A stretch of 64,000 bases of DNA from Mucilaginibacter ginkgonis (GTDB lineage: Bacteria; Bacteroidota; Bacteroidia; Sphingobacteriales; Sphingobacteriaceae), in assembly GCF_009754905.2 (NCBI RefSeq), contig NZ_CP066775.1, forward strand, positions 2,480,001-2,544,000. The letters are read 5' to 3'. The notes below the pieces were generated by a model. It did not search any database and was not told the DNA's origin. It worked only from the letters and a program-made list of their open reading frames with translations. Positions 52,687-61,007 of the stretch are shown in pieces (position 1 is the first letter of the stretch; each line of letters opens with the position of its first letter). A program made the translations under genes and the position numbers.

Positions 52687-53106
52687 CTAAAATAAAAGAT
52701 TTTCACGGGATTTTATTTTTTTCGGGTCAATCTTTACAGCCGCGACTATATCATTTATGCGGTTTAAATTATTTATCAGCTCATCCAGTTCATCATCGTC
52801 TATATAGTTCTTTATCATTAAAAAATAATCAACTTCCCGCATTTCGGGTATCAGCAAGCCGTCCGATCCTTTATTGGTAATGAGATAAAAATCAGTCTCG
52901 GTGGTTTCCCAGTAATGATGAAAAATGGAGAACAGGCCCGGCTGATTATCCTGCCGCGTATCTACTTCCAGATCGGGCTGCCGAACAAAATTGAAGCTTA
53001 ATTGCTTATTGATAAAAAAGCACAGACGATAGTCTTTTAGAGACGATGTGATGGCGATCAGGACAAAATCAAGATCGATCTCAAACTTTAAAATTCGCTT
53101 GTTCAA
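52687..53106 (-). CDS. IPExxxVDY family protein
   Basis: A 139-residue protein with the family motif LLIPEMREVDYFLMIKNY near residues 83-100, which defines this Bacteroidota family of unknown function. It starts at TTG 53106 (MNKRILKFEIDLDF); an in-frame TAA lies four codons upstream and no ATG is available. It lies between pyk and acpP, minus strand. The family often lies near fatty-acid or pyk genes in this phylum (recollection). No catalytic residues are evident. Confidence 0.85.
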   Translation of the reverse strand: MNKRILKFEIDLDFVLIAITSSLKDYRLCFFINKQLSFNFVRQPDLEVDTRQDNQPGLFSIFHHYWETTETDFYLITNKGSDGLLIPEMREVDYFLMIKNYIDDDELDELINNLNRINDIVAAVKIDPKKIKSRENLLF

Positions 53107-53181
53107 ACGGGCTTTTTATGAAAAGTAAAACTACGAATTGAAACCGTTGCACTAAAAATTTGTTAATTTTAATGTAAAGAT

Positions 53182-53214
53182 TTTGAATTTGTATTTTGAT
53201 AGAATTTATCTTTC
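53182..53214 (+). promoter_or_regulatory. Promoter of acpP-fabF-rnc (TTTG-N21-TATCTTTC)
   Basis: TTTG 53182-53185, 21-bp spacer, TATCTTTC 53207-53214 (one mismatch to TAnnTTTG). ATG at 53255 leaves a leader of about 35 nt containing ATTAATTAATTAAT. Confidence 0.5.
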
Positions 53215-53254
53215 TTTGCACAGAAAATTTATTAATTAATTAATCACAAAGACC

Positions 53255-53491
53255 ATGTCTGATATCGCTTCAAGAGTAAAAGCTATTATCGTAGAAAAAT
53301 TGGGTGTTGACGAAAGTGAAGTAACACCTGAAGCTAGTTTCACCAATGACCTTGGTGCTGACTCTTTAGACACCGTGGAATTGATCATGGAGTTTGAAAA
53401 AGAATTTAACGTAGCAATTCCTGACGATCAGGCTGAAACAATTGGTACAGTTGGCCAGGCTATCGCTTACCTTGAAAAAAACGTTAAATAA
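53255..53491 (+). CDS. acpP: Acyl carrier protein
   Basis: A 78-residue acidic carrier of fatty acid synthesis. The phosphopantetheine site is [10 protein letters not shown] with Ser37. The sequence [20 protein letters not shown] is a standard ACP start. It is followed 20 bp later by fabF and then rnc, an order seen in many bacteria. Confidence 0.98.
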   Translation: MSDIASRVKAIIVEKLGVDESEVTPEASFTNDLGADSLDTVELIMEFEKEFNVAIPDDQAETIGTVGQAIAYLEKNVK

Positions 53492-53511
53492 GCTCCGTTA
53501 AACACATTTAA

Positions 53512-54765
53512 ATGGAGTTTAAAAGAGTTGTTGTAACCGGGCTTGGCGCACTTACTCCAATTGGTAATTCTGTTCAGGAGTACTGGAACGGGTTGATCAA
53601 TGGAGTAAGTGGGGCTGCCTTAATTAAGAGTTTTGATACCACCAATTTCAAAACCAAGTTTGCCTGCGAAGTAAAGAACTTTGATGCTGATGCCTTTCTG
53701 GGCCGCAAAGACGCACGCAAATTAGATCCCTTTGTGCAGTACGCACTCTATTCTACAGAAGAAGCTGTTAAAGATGCCGGCCTTGATTTTGACAAGCTTG
53801 ATGTTAACCGCATTGGCGTTATCTGGGGTTCTGGTATAGGTGGTTTAAAAACGTTTTTGGATGAGGTTGTGAACTTTGCCAAAGGCGACGGTAACCCACG
53901 CTTTAATCCTTTCTTTATCCCTAAAATGATAGCGGATATAGCTCCCGGCCATATCTCTATAAAATACGGTCTCCGCGGACCAAACTTCACCACCGTTTCT
54001 GCATGTGCGTCATCTAATAACTCGCTTATTGACGCATTTACTTACCTGCGTTTAGGTAAGGCTAACATGTTTATTACCGGTGGATCTGAAGCGATCATTA
54101 ACGAAGCAGGTATAGGCGGTTTTAATGCCATGCATGCACTGTCTACCCGTAATGACGATCCTGCAACAGCATCAAGGCCGTTTGACCTTGACCGCGATGG
54201 CTTTGTTGCCGGTGAGGGTGCAGGTACAATCATCCTCGAAGAATTAGAACACGCTAAAGCGCGTGGCGCTAAAATATATGCCGAAATGATGGGCGGTGGT
54301 ATGAGTGCCGATGCATACCACATGACAGCCCCGCACCCCGAAGGTTTAGGTGCAGCCCTGGTAATGAAAGCTGCCCTCGAAGATGCAGGAATGACCTCGG
54401 CTGATATTGATTACGTAAACGTTCACGGCACGTCTACCCCTATCGGCGATCCGCAGGAGGTAAAAGCTATTACCGAAGCATACGGTGAAGATGTTTACCG
54501 AGTAAACATCAGCTCAACCAAATCTATGACAGGCCACCTGCTAGGTGCTGCGGGTGCGGTTGAAGCCATTGCTGCTATCCTGGCTGTTAAGAATGATATG
54601 ATACCGCCTACTATCAACCACTTTACAGACGATCCTGCCTTCGATCCAAAGATCAACTTTACTTTTAACAAAGCGCAGCAACGTGTTGTACGCGCCGCTC
54701 AAAGCAACGGCTTCGGTTTCGGAGGTCATAATGCTTCTGTTATCTTTAAAAAATACGAAGATTAA
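53512..54765 (+). CDS. fabF: 3-oxoacyl-ACP synthase II
   Basis: A 417-residue KAS II that elongates acyl-ACP. Cys165 lies in TVSACASSNN, the His residues are in VNVHGTSTPIGD and SMTGHLLGAAGAVEA. The N-terminus MEFKRVVVTGLGALTPIGNS is standard. Its ACP partner is the preceding gene. Confidence 0.98.
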   Translation: MEFKRVVVTGLGALTPIGNSVQEYWNGLINGVSGAALIKSFDTTNFKTKFACEVKNFDADAFLGRKDARKLDPFVQYALYSTEEAVKDAGLDFDKLDVNRIGVIWGSGIGGLKTFLDEVVNFAKGDGNPRFNPFFIPKMIADIAPGHISIKYGLRGPNFTTVSACASSNNSLIDAFTYLRLGKANMFITGGSEAIINEAGIGGFNAMHALSTRNDDPATASRPFDLDRDGFVAGEGAGTIILEELEHAKARGAKIYAEMMGGGMSADAYHMTAPHPEGLGAALVMKAALEDAGMTSADIDYVNVHGTSTPIGDPQEVKAITEAYGEDVYRVNISSTKSMTGHLLGAAGAVEAIAAILAVKNDMIPPTINHFTDDPAFDPKINFTFNKAQQRVVRAAQSNGFGFGGHNASVIFKKYED

Positions 54766-54777
54766 TTACGCAGCTGG

Positions 54778-55503
54778 ATGCCTGTAATACGGTTCTATAA
54801 GCTCTATCTTTCCCCCGGCAGAAAATACGTTAAAACATTAAGAAACTTACTGGGCTTTGTGCCCGGTAATTTGTCTTTATACCGGCTTGCTTTCCGCCAT
54901 AAATCTGCAGCGCAAAACGTAAAAAAAGGCGTCAAAAACAGCAACGAACGGCTCGAGTTTTTGGGCGATGCTGTTTTAGGCAGCGTTGTCGCCGAAGTGC
55001 TTTTTAAAATGTATCCCTTTAAGGATGAAGGCTTTCTCACCGAGCTTCGTTCTAAGATAGTGAATCGTGCCAATCTTAATCAACTGGGCCGCAAACTCGG
55101 GTTCGAGAATTTGGTAGAGTATGATAACCGGATGATCGGCGCAACCCGCCAGGGATCTTTGTTAGGTGACGCTTTTGAAGCCTTGATTGGTGCCGTGTAT
55201 CTTGATAAAGGTTACGATTTTACGAAAAACTTTCTGATCACCCGCATTATCAAGCCGCATATAGACATTCACACGCTTGAGCTGACTGAAACCAATTTCA
55301 AAAGCAAACTTATTGAGTGGTGCCAGCGCCATGGCAAAGATGTCATATTTGAACACATTACTAATAACGAAGGCGAAAGCAATAAACTCTTTACCATCAA
55401 TGTAAATATAGACGGTGAGACGATGGGCATGGGTAAAGAATTCAGTAAAAAGTACGCTGAAAAGCTTGCTGCAGAAAAAGCCTGCACTGCCTTAGGGATT
55501 TGA
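54778..55503 (+). CDS. rnc: Ribonuclease III
   Basis: A 241-residue double-stranded RNA endonuclease. The signature NERLEFLGDAVLG lies near residues 59-71 and the dsRNA-binding domain (about 175-241) ends YAEKLAAEKACTALGI. The N-terminal extension of about 20 residues is longer than in E. coli. It processes rRNA and other duplexes. The 3' end overlaps the convergent CarboxypepD-domain gene by 12 bp. Confidence 0.97.
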   Translation: MPVIRFYKLYLSPGRKYVKTLRNLLGFVPGNLSLYRLAFRHKSAAQNVKKGVKNSNERLEFLGDAVLGSVVAEVLFKMYPFKDEGFLTELRSKIVNRANLNQLGRKLGFENLVEYDNRMIGATRQGSLLGDAFEALIGAVYLDKGYDFTKNFLITRIIKPHIDIHTLELTETNFKSKLIEWCQRHGKDVIFEHITNNEGESNKLFTINVNIDGETMGMGKEFSKKYAEKLAAEKACTALGI

Positions 55504-56226
55504 CTTGAAGATATCCACCGGTGGCTGATAGCCTACTTTTTTATACGTTTCGTAGGAGTTTTTGATATAGACGATGATCTGGTAGTCGTTCCATTTCACA
55601 ATGTCATCATGCTCCGGCGTATAATTCTCCATAAAATGCTGCAGCTCAACCCCTTCTAAACCCGTTGTTTTTGACACCAATTGCGGTGTATAACGCCTCA
55701 TCACTTCAGCATCTTCCTGCTCGCGCTTGGCATATTTCATAAAACGACGCTCGTTTTTGGCATCGCTGCCAAAAAGTTCATGCATAGCCGTAAGCGGGCT
55801 AAATATCGCTCCTAAAACGCTCGGCTTACCGTCGTAATACAAACCCTTACTACGGTACGTGTTCACAACATCATTTAGCTCCTGCTTTTTGGTTTGGCCG
55901 GTAATGTTTACCTGGTTAAGTGTGATTGGCGGCGACAGGGTAATGTACAGGGGGCTGTAGCTGGTGATAGTTTGCTTAAATGGTGTGTAGCCCGTTTTCT
56001 CAATGATTATAGAATCGCCTATAGCTGCCTGGGTAATAAACTCTCCGTAAAAATTACTTTTGCTGATAACGCCTGTGTTTAGATTGGTTACCTGCGCTTC
56101 GGCTATCTTCTCTAACATTCCTTTTTTGAAAATAATGCCGCGCACCGTTTGGCGCTGCTGGCCCAATGCAATAACCGGTATAGCCGCTAAAAACAGCAGC
56201 GCGTATTTTAAAATTTTAGTAAGCAT
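55492..56226 (-). CDS. Secreted carboxypeptidase-regulatory-like-domain protein
   Basis: A 244-residue protein with a signal peptide (1-22, ending ALG-Q), then a CarboxypepD_reg-like beta-sandwich (about 25-105) with VRGIIFKKGMLEKIAEAQV and FYGEFITQAAIGD, as found at the N-terminus of SusC/TonB proteins. The remaining 120 residues contain the segment YTPQLVSKTTGLEGVELQHF. It is not a receptor by itself, being far too short for a barrel. I chose the ATG at 56226; the TTG at 56232 gives two extra residues. A TATCTTTG box lies 7 nt upstream. Confidence 0.75.
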   Translation of the reverse strand: MLTKILKYALLFLAAIPVIALGQQRQTVRGIIFKKGMLEKIAEAQVTNLNTGVISKSNFYGEFITQAAIGDSIIIEKTGYTPFKQTITSYSPLYITLSPPITLNQVNITGQTKKQELNDVVNTYRSKGLYYDGKPSVLGAIFSPLTAMHELFGSDAKNERRFMKYAKREQEDAEVMRRYTPQLVSKTTGLEGVELQHFMENYTPEHDDIVKWNDYQIIVYIKNSYETYKKVGYQPPVDIFKSNP

Positions 56227-56233
56227 ACCCAAA

Positions 56234-56241
56234 CAAAGATA
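56234..56241 (-). promoter_or_regulatory. Putative -7 box (TATCTTTG) of the CarboxypepD-domain gene
   Basis: Exact TAnnTTTG on the minus strand, 7 nt before the ATG at 56226. The divergent yicC gene has its own box at 56375-56382. Confidence 0.45.
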
Positions 56242-56374
56242 ACCATATGCTTTGTAGGCAGATGTGAAAAATTGTTAAATGAGCCTCCTGTGGTGTTAAG
56301 GTGATAACTTACATATGTTGTATTGAACCACTTTCCCATTCGGTATGTTACAAAAATACATGGCTCAAAAAGAT

Positions 56375-56382
56375 TATCTTTG
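56375..56382 (+). promoter_or_regulatory. Putative -7 box (TATCTTTG) of yicC
   Basis: Exact TAnnTTTG ending 3 nt before the ATG at 56386, so the transcript would be near leaderless. Confidence 0.45.
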
Positions 56383-56385
56383 CGC

Positions 56386-57261
56386 ATGATAAAGTCTATG
56401 ACGGGGTATGGCATAGCCACCACCGACTCCGGCAGCACAAAATATACTGTAGAAATTAAATCCCTCAACAGTAAATTTCTCGAACTTTCATTGCGCCTGC
56501 CCAAAGCTTTTTCTGATAAGGAATTTCAATTACGTACCGATTGTAACAAGCAAATAGAGCGTGGCAAGGTTAACCTGAGCATTACAATTGAACAAGCCGA
56601 TACACAAACCAGAGCTGCAGGCATCGATACCGTTCTATTACAGCACTACTACAAACAGTTAAAACAAGTTGCAGACGAACTTAACGAGCCAGGCGGAAAC
56701 CTGCTACAGTTGGCATTAGGCTTACCTGAGGTTGTAAAGTTTGACGAAGAGACTTTATCTGACGAACAATGGAAGTTGACAGAGAAGACCTTTAAGCAGG
56801 CAATGGCAAACTTTCAGCAGTTTAGGGATGACGAGGGCCGCGTGCTTGAAAATGAATTGAAAGGGCGTGTTGCATTGATCACCCAGAATTTAGAAAGTGT
56901 GGTTTTAGAAGAACCAAAGCGTCTGGCGGTAATTCGCGAACGGTTAGAAAACTTTCTATCCGAAACTGTTGGTGCCGAAAATATTGACAATAACCGCCTT
57001 GAACAGGAACTTATCTATTACATAGACAAATTAGATGTTACCGAAGAAAAGGTACGCCTGAAAAGCCATTGCGACTACTTTTTAGAAACCCTGAAGAGCG
57101 ACGACGCAAATGGTAAAAAACTAGGCTTTATTTCGCAAGAGATTGGCCGTGAAATAAATACGCTGGGTTCTAAAGCAAATGACGCTGCTATCCAAAAACT
57201 GGTAGTAGGCATGAAAGAAGAACTTGAAAAGATAAAAGAACAACTGTTAAATGTATTATAG
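56386..57261 (+). CDS. YicC-family endoribonuclease
   Basis: A 291-residue protein starting MIKSMTGYGIATTDSGSTKY, the exact family N-terminus, with SLNSKFLELSLRLP, then EQELIYYIDKLDVTEEKVRL and FISQEIGREINTLGSKAND. YicC/YloC proteins form a family of endoribonucleases. I chose the ATG at 56386; an upstream ATG at 56323 precedes unrelated residues. It is followed by gmk, the common order yicC-gmk. Confidence 0.94.
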   Translation: MIKSMTGYGIATTDSGSTKYTVEIKSLNSKFLELSLRLPKAFSDKEFQLRTDCNKQIERGKVNLSITIEQADTQTRAAGIDTVLLQHYYKQLKQVADELNEPGGNLLQLALGLPEVVKFDEETLSDEQWKLTEKTFKQAMANFQQFRDDEGRVLENELKGRVALITQNLESVVLEEPKRLAVIRERLENFLSETVGAENIDNNRLEQELIYYIDKLDVTEEKVRLKSHCDYFLETLKSDDANGKKLGFISQEIGREINTLGSKANDAAIQKLVVGMKEELEKIKEQLLNVL

Positions 57262-57345
57262 TTATTGGTTACTGTGTTATTAAGTTATTGCCAACTGAAC
57301 CAAATGATCTTAATAACCTATTAACTAATAACTCAATAACTAAAA
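57262..57345. repeat. GTTATT/AATAAC repeats between yicC and gmk
   Basis: GTTATTAAGTTATTG and TAATAACTCAATAAC are near inverse copies, giving an imperfect inverted repeat across the 87-bp gap. It could fold in the intergenic transcript. Confidence 0.45.
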
Positions 57346-57348
57346 ATA

Positions 57349-57915
57349 ATGGACGGCAAGCTGGTGATATTTTCTGCCCCATCGGGCGCTGGTAAAACAA
57401 CCATAGTGCATCACCTGCTATCTAAAATTCCGTCTCTTGAATTTTCGATTTCAGCAACCACACGCGAGCCGCGCGGTGATGAGGTTGCCGGTAAAGATTA
57501 CTACTTCATCAGCAAAGAAGAGTTTTTGCACCGCATTGCCAAAAAGCAATTCGTCGAATTTGAAGAAGTTTATTCCGGAACATTTTACGGCACTTTGCGC
57601 GAAGAGATAGAGCGTATCTGGACAAACGGCAAAGTGGTGATCTTTGATATTGACGTAGAAGGCGGCCTGCACCTGAAACGAAAATATGGTGCCCAGGCGC
57701 TTGCTATCTTCGTCCAGCCGCCGTCTCTTGAAGTACTTAAGCAACGTTTGTCAGGCCGTGGCACAGACAGTCCTCAAAAGCTGCAGGAACGCTTTGACAA
57801 AGCAGAGAAAGAATTAAACTATGCGCCGCGATTTGATATTATTCTTAAGAATGACGACCTTAAAGTCGCTTGCCGGCAAGCAGAAGAATTGGTTTCCAAC
57901 TTCTTAACCAGATAG
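57349..57915 (+). CDS. gmk: Guanylate kinase
   Basis: A 188-residue kinase phosphorylating GMP. The P-loop is FSAPSGAGKTTIVHHL (about 8-20), followed by FSISATTREPRGDEVAGKDYYF (GMP site) and VIFDIDVEGGLHLKRKYG. Length matches. It lies 87 bp behind yicC and upstream of nadD on the same strand. Confidence 0.97.
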   Translation: MDGKLVIFSAPSGAGKTTIVHHLLSKIPSLEFSISATTREPRGDEVAGKDYYFISKEEFLHRIAKKQFVEFEEVYSGTFYGTLREEIERIWTNGKVVIFDIDVEGGLHLKRKYGAQALAIFVQPPSLEVLKQRLSGRGTDSPQKLQERFDKAEKELNYAPRFDIILKNDDLKVACRQAEELVSNFLTR

Positions 57916-57984
57916 ATCAACTTCTTAACATTTTTGTTGTTTTCTTATAAGATTTATAATACATTGCTTTATAAATTATGAGAT

Positions 57985-58557
57985 ATGAAAATAGGCCTAC
58001 TCTTTGGTTCATTTAATCCTATACATATTGGTCATTTAATTATTGCAAATTACATGGCCAATCATACCGAACTGGATAAAGTGTGGCTGGTAGTTTCCCC
58101 TCAAAATCCACTAAAAAAGTACGGCGACTTGATTAATACCTATGACCGGTTAGAAATGGCCCGCCTTGCAACCGACCATGCACAAAATATTGAGGTTAAC
58201 GATATCGAGCTTAAAATGCCTCAGCCCTCATACACCATTGATACGCTAACGGCATTACAGGAAAAGTATCCTCAGCATGAGTTCGCGCTTATTATGGGAT
58301 CTGACAATTTAGGCACGTTGCACAAATGGAAAAATTACCGGTTGATACTGCGCGACTACCGGATATTTGTTTATCCCCGCCCGGGATATGAAAATGCCGA
58401 CCTGGCCGCTCACCCATCGGTGACAATTACTATGACCCCGCAGATGGAACTGTCTGCAACATTTATACGCAAATCAATTGCGGAGAAAAAGAATGTGCAA
58501 TTCTTTGTTCCCGACCCCGTTTTAAAATTTATAGAAAGCAAAAGTTTGTATAAATAG
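57985..58557 (+). CDS. nadD: Nicotinate-nucleotide adenylyltransferase
   Basis: A 190-residue HIGH-type nucleotidyltransferase of NAD synthesis. It begins MKIGLLFGSFNPIHIGHLII with the GSFNPIHIGH site and shows VVSPQNPLK, IMGSDNLGTLHKWKN and SATFIRKSI (the C-terminal SxxxR motif). Length is normal. It follows gmk by about 70 bp. Confidence 0.96.
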   Translation: MKIGLLFGSFNPIHIGHLIIANYMANHTELDKVWLVVSPQNPLKKYGDLINTYDRLEMARLATDHAQNIEVNDIELKMPQPSYTIDTLTALQEKYPQHEFALIMGSDNLGTLHKWKNYRLILRDYRIFVYPRPGYENADLAAHPSVTITMTPQMELSATFIRKSIAEKKNVQFFVPDPVLKFIESKSLYK

Positions 58558-58585
58558 GTTGTATCTTTATTAAACGGAGGTTAGA

Positions 58586-58771
58586 ATGCTCACTAAAGAA
58601 AGTGTAAAACAGGTAATAGACCACATGCCCGAAACTTTTTCGGTAGATGATCTTGTAGAGGAAATGATGTTGTTGGACAAGATAAATAGGGCTCGTTTAC
58701 AAATAGCGAATGGCGAATATTACACAGAAGAAGAGATGAAAAAAGAAATCGATTCTTGGTTTGAAGATTAA
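58586..58771 (+). CDS. Antitoxin of a RelE/ParE-type pair
   Basis: A 61-residue acidic protein (MLTKESVKQVIDHMPETFSV...SWFED) with a helical pattern and no certain DNA-binding motif. By position, overlapping a RelE/ParE-like toxin by 11 bp, it is the antitoxin. It sits between nadD and a conserved small gene, so the pair looks inserted. Confidence 0.75.
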   Translation: MLTKESVKQVIDHMPETFSVDDLVEEMMLLDKINRARLQIANGEYYTEEEMKKEIDSWFED

Positions 58772-59069
58772 GTATTCTAAAGAATCGAAACTCGATTTAA
58801 AAGAAATTTCAGATTTTATAAGTAACGGTTCGCGAAAGTATGCACGTATAGAACTTGAGAATATTCATGCTTTTATCGCAAAACTTAAAGACGCGCTTTT
58901 AATTGGGAAACCATTTATTGGGTTCCAAGCGAAGAAAGTTCGCACCGCCATTTTCAAAAATTATCTCATTTTCTATGAGATAATTTCCCGGGAAGTTATC
59001 CAAATCCTAACCATTCATCACCACGCCCGCTCACTTTCCCGAAACCCTGCACTTGGTGATGAGGAGTAA
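58761..59069 (+). CDS. RelE/ParE-superfamily toxin
   Basis: A 102-residue protein starting MKIKYSKESKLDLKEISDF, the usual opening of the ParE/RelE fold, with VRTAIFKNYLIFYEII and VIQILTIHHHARS as the basic C-terminal beta region. ParE poisons gyrase and RelE cuts mRNA on the ribosome; I cannot say which applies. It begins with TTG at 58761 inside the antitoxin gene, the only in-frame start giving this fold. Confidence 0.85.
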   Translation: MKIKYSKESKLDLKEISDFISNGSRKYARIELENIHAFIAKLKDALLIGKPFIGFQAKKVRTAIFKNYLIFYEIISREVIQILTIHHHARSLSRNPALGDEE

Positions 59070-59085
59070 ATAACTTTGCGAAACG

Positions 59086-59093
59086 TATATTTG
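59086..59093 (+). promoter_or_regulatory. Putative -7 box (TATATTTG) of the 115-residue protein gene
   Basis: Exact TAnnTTTG 5 nt before the ATG at 59099. Another exact match, TAACTTTG, lies at 59071-59078. Confidence 0.4.
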
Positions 59094-59098
59094 CCGCG

Positions 59099-59446
59099 AT
59101 GACACCTGCCGAAACGAATAAACGATGGGCCGAACTGCAGCAATTTGTTGCCGCCGAATTCGACAATGATGTCCCGGATATTAAAGTAATGTTGTTCCTG
59201 ATAGGCGTACAGGAATTAGGTAAAGGCCCAAGAAAATTCAGTAAGCGGCAAAAAGAAGAGCTAATGCATATTGCTACCTGCAAATTGCTGAGTAAAATGG
59301 GCTTCTACGAGTTGGAAGCGCTTGATCAGGACGGGTGGCCGCATTGGAAAGCTGTAAAAATTATTCCCAATTATACCTTGCTTGAACAAGAGATGATGAT
59401 GAAATCGCTGATCATCGATTACTTTGATGAACTACAATTATCCTGA
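59099..59446 (+). CDS. Conserved Bacteroidota protein of unknown function
   Basis: A 115-residue soluble protein (MTPAETNKRWAELQQFVAAE...IIDYFDELQLS). I recognise the pattern MLFLIGVQELGKGPRKFSK followed by QKEELMHIATCKLLS from other Bacteroidota genomes, but no function is known to me. It has its own TATATTTG box 5 nt upstream and lies directly before a secreted cyclophilin, with its stop at 59446 and that ATG at 59448. Confidence 0.8.
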   Translation: MTPAETNKRWAELQQFVAAEFDNDVPDIKVMLFLIGVQELGKGPRKFSKRQKEELMHIATCKLLSKMGFYELEALDQDGWPHWKAVKIIPNYTLLEQEMMMKSLIIDYFDELQLS

Positions 59447-59447
59447 T

Positions 59448-60143
59448 ATGAAGAAATTTATACTGCTAAGTTTTTTACTCCTTGCCACAGTAAGCGGGTT
59501 TGCCAAAGCGCCCAAAAACCAGTATGTACGTATCAAAACAACATACGGCGAAGTGATCATCAGGCTGTACAATCAGACGCCGAAGCACCGTGATAACTTC
59601 GTTAAACTTGCTAAGCAAGGTTTTTATAACGGCACACTTTTTCATAGGGTTATTCAAAATTTTATGATCCAGGGCGGCGACCCTGATTCGAAAACTGCTA
59701 AACCCGGTCAGGAATTAGGTAATGGAGATGTTGGTTATACTGTACCTGCCGAATTTAATGACAGCTTGTTTCATAAGCGAGGCGTATTGGCTGCAGCCCG
59801 CGACGATAACCCTGCCAAGGCATCAAGCGGCTGCCAGTTTTATATTACAGAAGGTAAAAGGTTTACCGATGGTAAATTAGACACCCTTGAAAATACGCGA
59901 ATGAAAGGCCGCAAAGTCCCGGCGTGGCAGCGCGAGTGGTATAAGTCGGTAGGCGGCGTGCCCCACCTTGATCAGAATTACACCGTTTACGGCGAAGTAG
60001 TTTCTGGTATTGATATGGTAGACCGTATCGCTGCGGTTAAAAAAGACGCTAAGGACCGCCCATTGGAAGATGTGTCGATGACTGTTGAGCTGCTAACCAA
60101 CAAAGAATGTAGGCAGATGGACAAGCTTTTAAATATCGAATAA
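59448..60143 (+). CDS. Secreted cyclophilin-type peptidylprolyl isomerase
   Basis: A 231-residue cyclophilin with a signal peptide (1-20, ending GFAK-A). The fold motifs are VKLAKQGFYNGTLFHRVIQNFMIQ, with RVIQNFMIQGGDPD as the core, and CQFYITEG and YTVYGEVVSGIDMVDRI. It catalyses proline isomerisation in the periplasm. A charged insertion around residues 143-180 (KRFTDGKLDTLENTRMKG) is longer than in E. coli PpiA. I chose the ATG at 59448 over a TTG at 59424. Confidence 0.93.
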   Translation: MKKFILLSFLLLATVSGFAKAPKNQYVRIKTTYGEVIIRLYNQTPKHRDNFVKLAKQGFYNGTLFHRVIQNFMIQGGDPDSKTAKPGQELGNGDVGYTVPAEFNDSLFHKRGVLAAARDDNPAKASSGCQFYITEGKRFTDGKLDTLENTRMKGRKVPAWQREWYKSVGGVPHLDQNYTVYGEVVSGIDMVDRIAAVKKDAKDRPLEDVSMTVELLTNKECRQMDKLLNIE

Positions 60144-60202
60144 TGAACATCGAATGCCGAATTATGAAACCAATTTTTTCTACTTCTACATTCGATGTTC
60201 AT
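60143..60202. repeat. Perfect 14-bp inverted repeat between cyclophilin and exoIII genes
   Basis: ATGAACATCGAATG (60143-60156) pairs with CATTCGATGTTCAT (60189-60202), loop 32 nt. Similar ATTCGA-rich stretches at 6478-6505 suggest a dispersed family. It may also terminate the cyclophilin gene, but it lacks a T tract. Confidence 0.75.
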
Positions 60203-60225
60203 CATTCGATATTCATTATTGCAGC

Positions 60226-60993
60226 ATGAGGATCATCACTTATAACGTAAATGGTATCCGCTCGGCTATTAACAAAAACTGGCTGGCCTGGCTGCAGGCC
60301 GCTGATCCGGATGTGATCTGTTTGCAGGAAATTAAGGCCACGCCAGATGTGATGACCGACTTGCATCTAGTGGAGGCGTTGGGCTATGAGCATTATTGGT
60401 ATCCTGCGGAAAAGAAAGGTTACAGCGGTACGGCCATCTTTACTAAACATACGCCTAAGCATGTTGAGTATGGTTGCGGTATAAGTGATTATGACCGCGA
60501 GGGGCGTAATATCAGAGTCGACTTCGATGATCTGTCTGTAATGAGCGTTTACTTTCCGTCAGGATCAAGCGGCGAACACCGGCAAGATTTTAAGTTCCGT
60601 TTCTTGAACGAATTTGGGCAATATCTGGATGGAGTAAAAACAGCTTGCCCCAAACTGGTAGTATCCGGCGACTATAACATTTGCCATCAGGCAATAGACA
60701 TACACAACCCAAAGTCGAACGCTAATTCGTCCGGGTTTTTGCCCGCAGAACGGGACTGGGTCACACAGTTCTTAGAAAGCGGCTTTGTAGATACATTTCG
60801 CCATGTAAACCCAGAGCCACATAATTATACCTGGTGGAGCTTTCGTGCAAACGCAAGGGCTAAAAACCTGGGCTGGCGCATCGATTATAATATGGCGACA
60901 GCCCCTTTAGCTGAAAAGATCAAGCGCGCTGCCATACTGCCCGAAGCCCGCCACTCTGATCATTGCCCGGTGTTACTGGAGTTGGATGTGTAA
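60226..60993 (+). CDS. xth: Exodeoxyribonuclease III (AP endonuclease)
   Basis: A 255-residue DNA-repair enzyme. It starts MRIITYNVNGIRSAINKNW, with the catalytic Glu in CLQEIKA, the DxN pair in GDYNICH and the final HSDHCPV with Asp-His. It acts on abasic sites and 3' ends. The ATG at 60226 gives the conserved N-terminus; the in-frame codons from 60154 would prefix 24 unrelated residues. Confidence 0.96.
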   Translation: MRIITYNVNGIRSAINKNWLAWLQAADPDVICLQEIKATPDVMTDLHLVEALGYEHYWYPAEKKGYSGTAIFTKHTPKHVEYGCGISDYDREGRNIRVDFDDLSVMSVYFPSGSSGEHRQDFKFRFLNEFGQYLDGVKTACPKLVVSGDYNICHQAIDIHNPKSNANSSGFLPAERDWVTQFLESGFVDTFRHVNPEPHNYTWWSFRANARAKNLGWRIDYNMATAPLAEKIKRAAILPEARHSDHCPVLLELDV

Positions 60994-61007
60994 GTTTTTC
61001 CAGAAAC

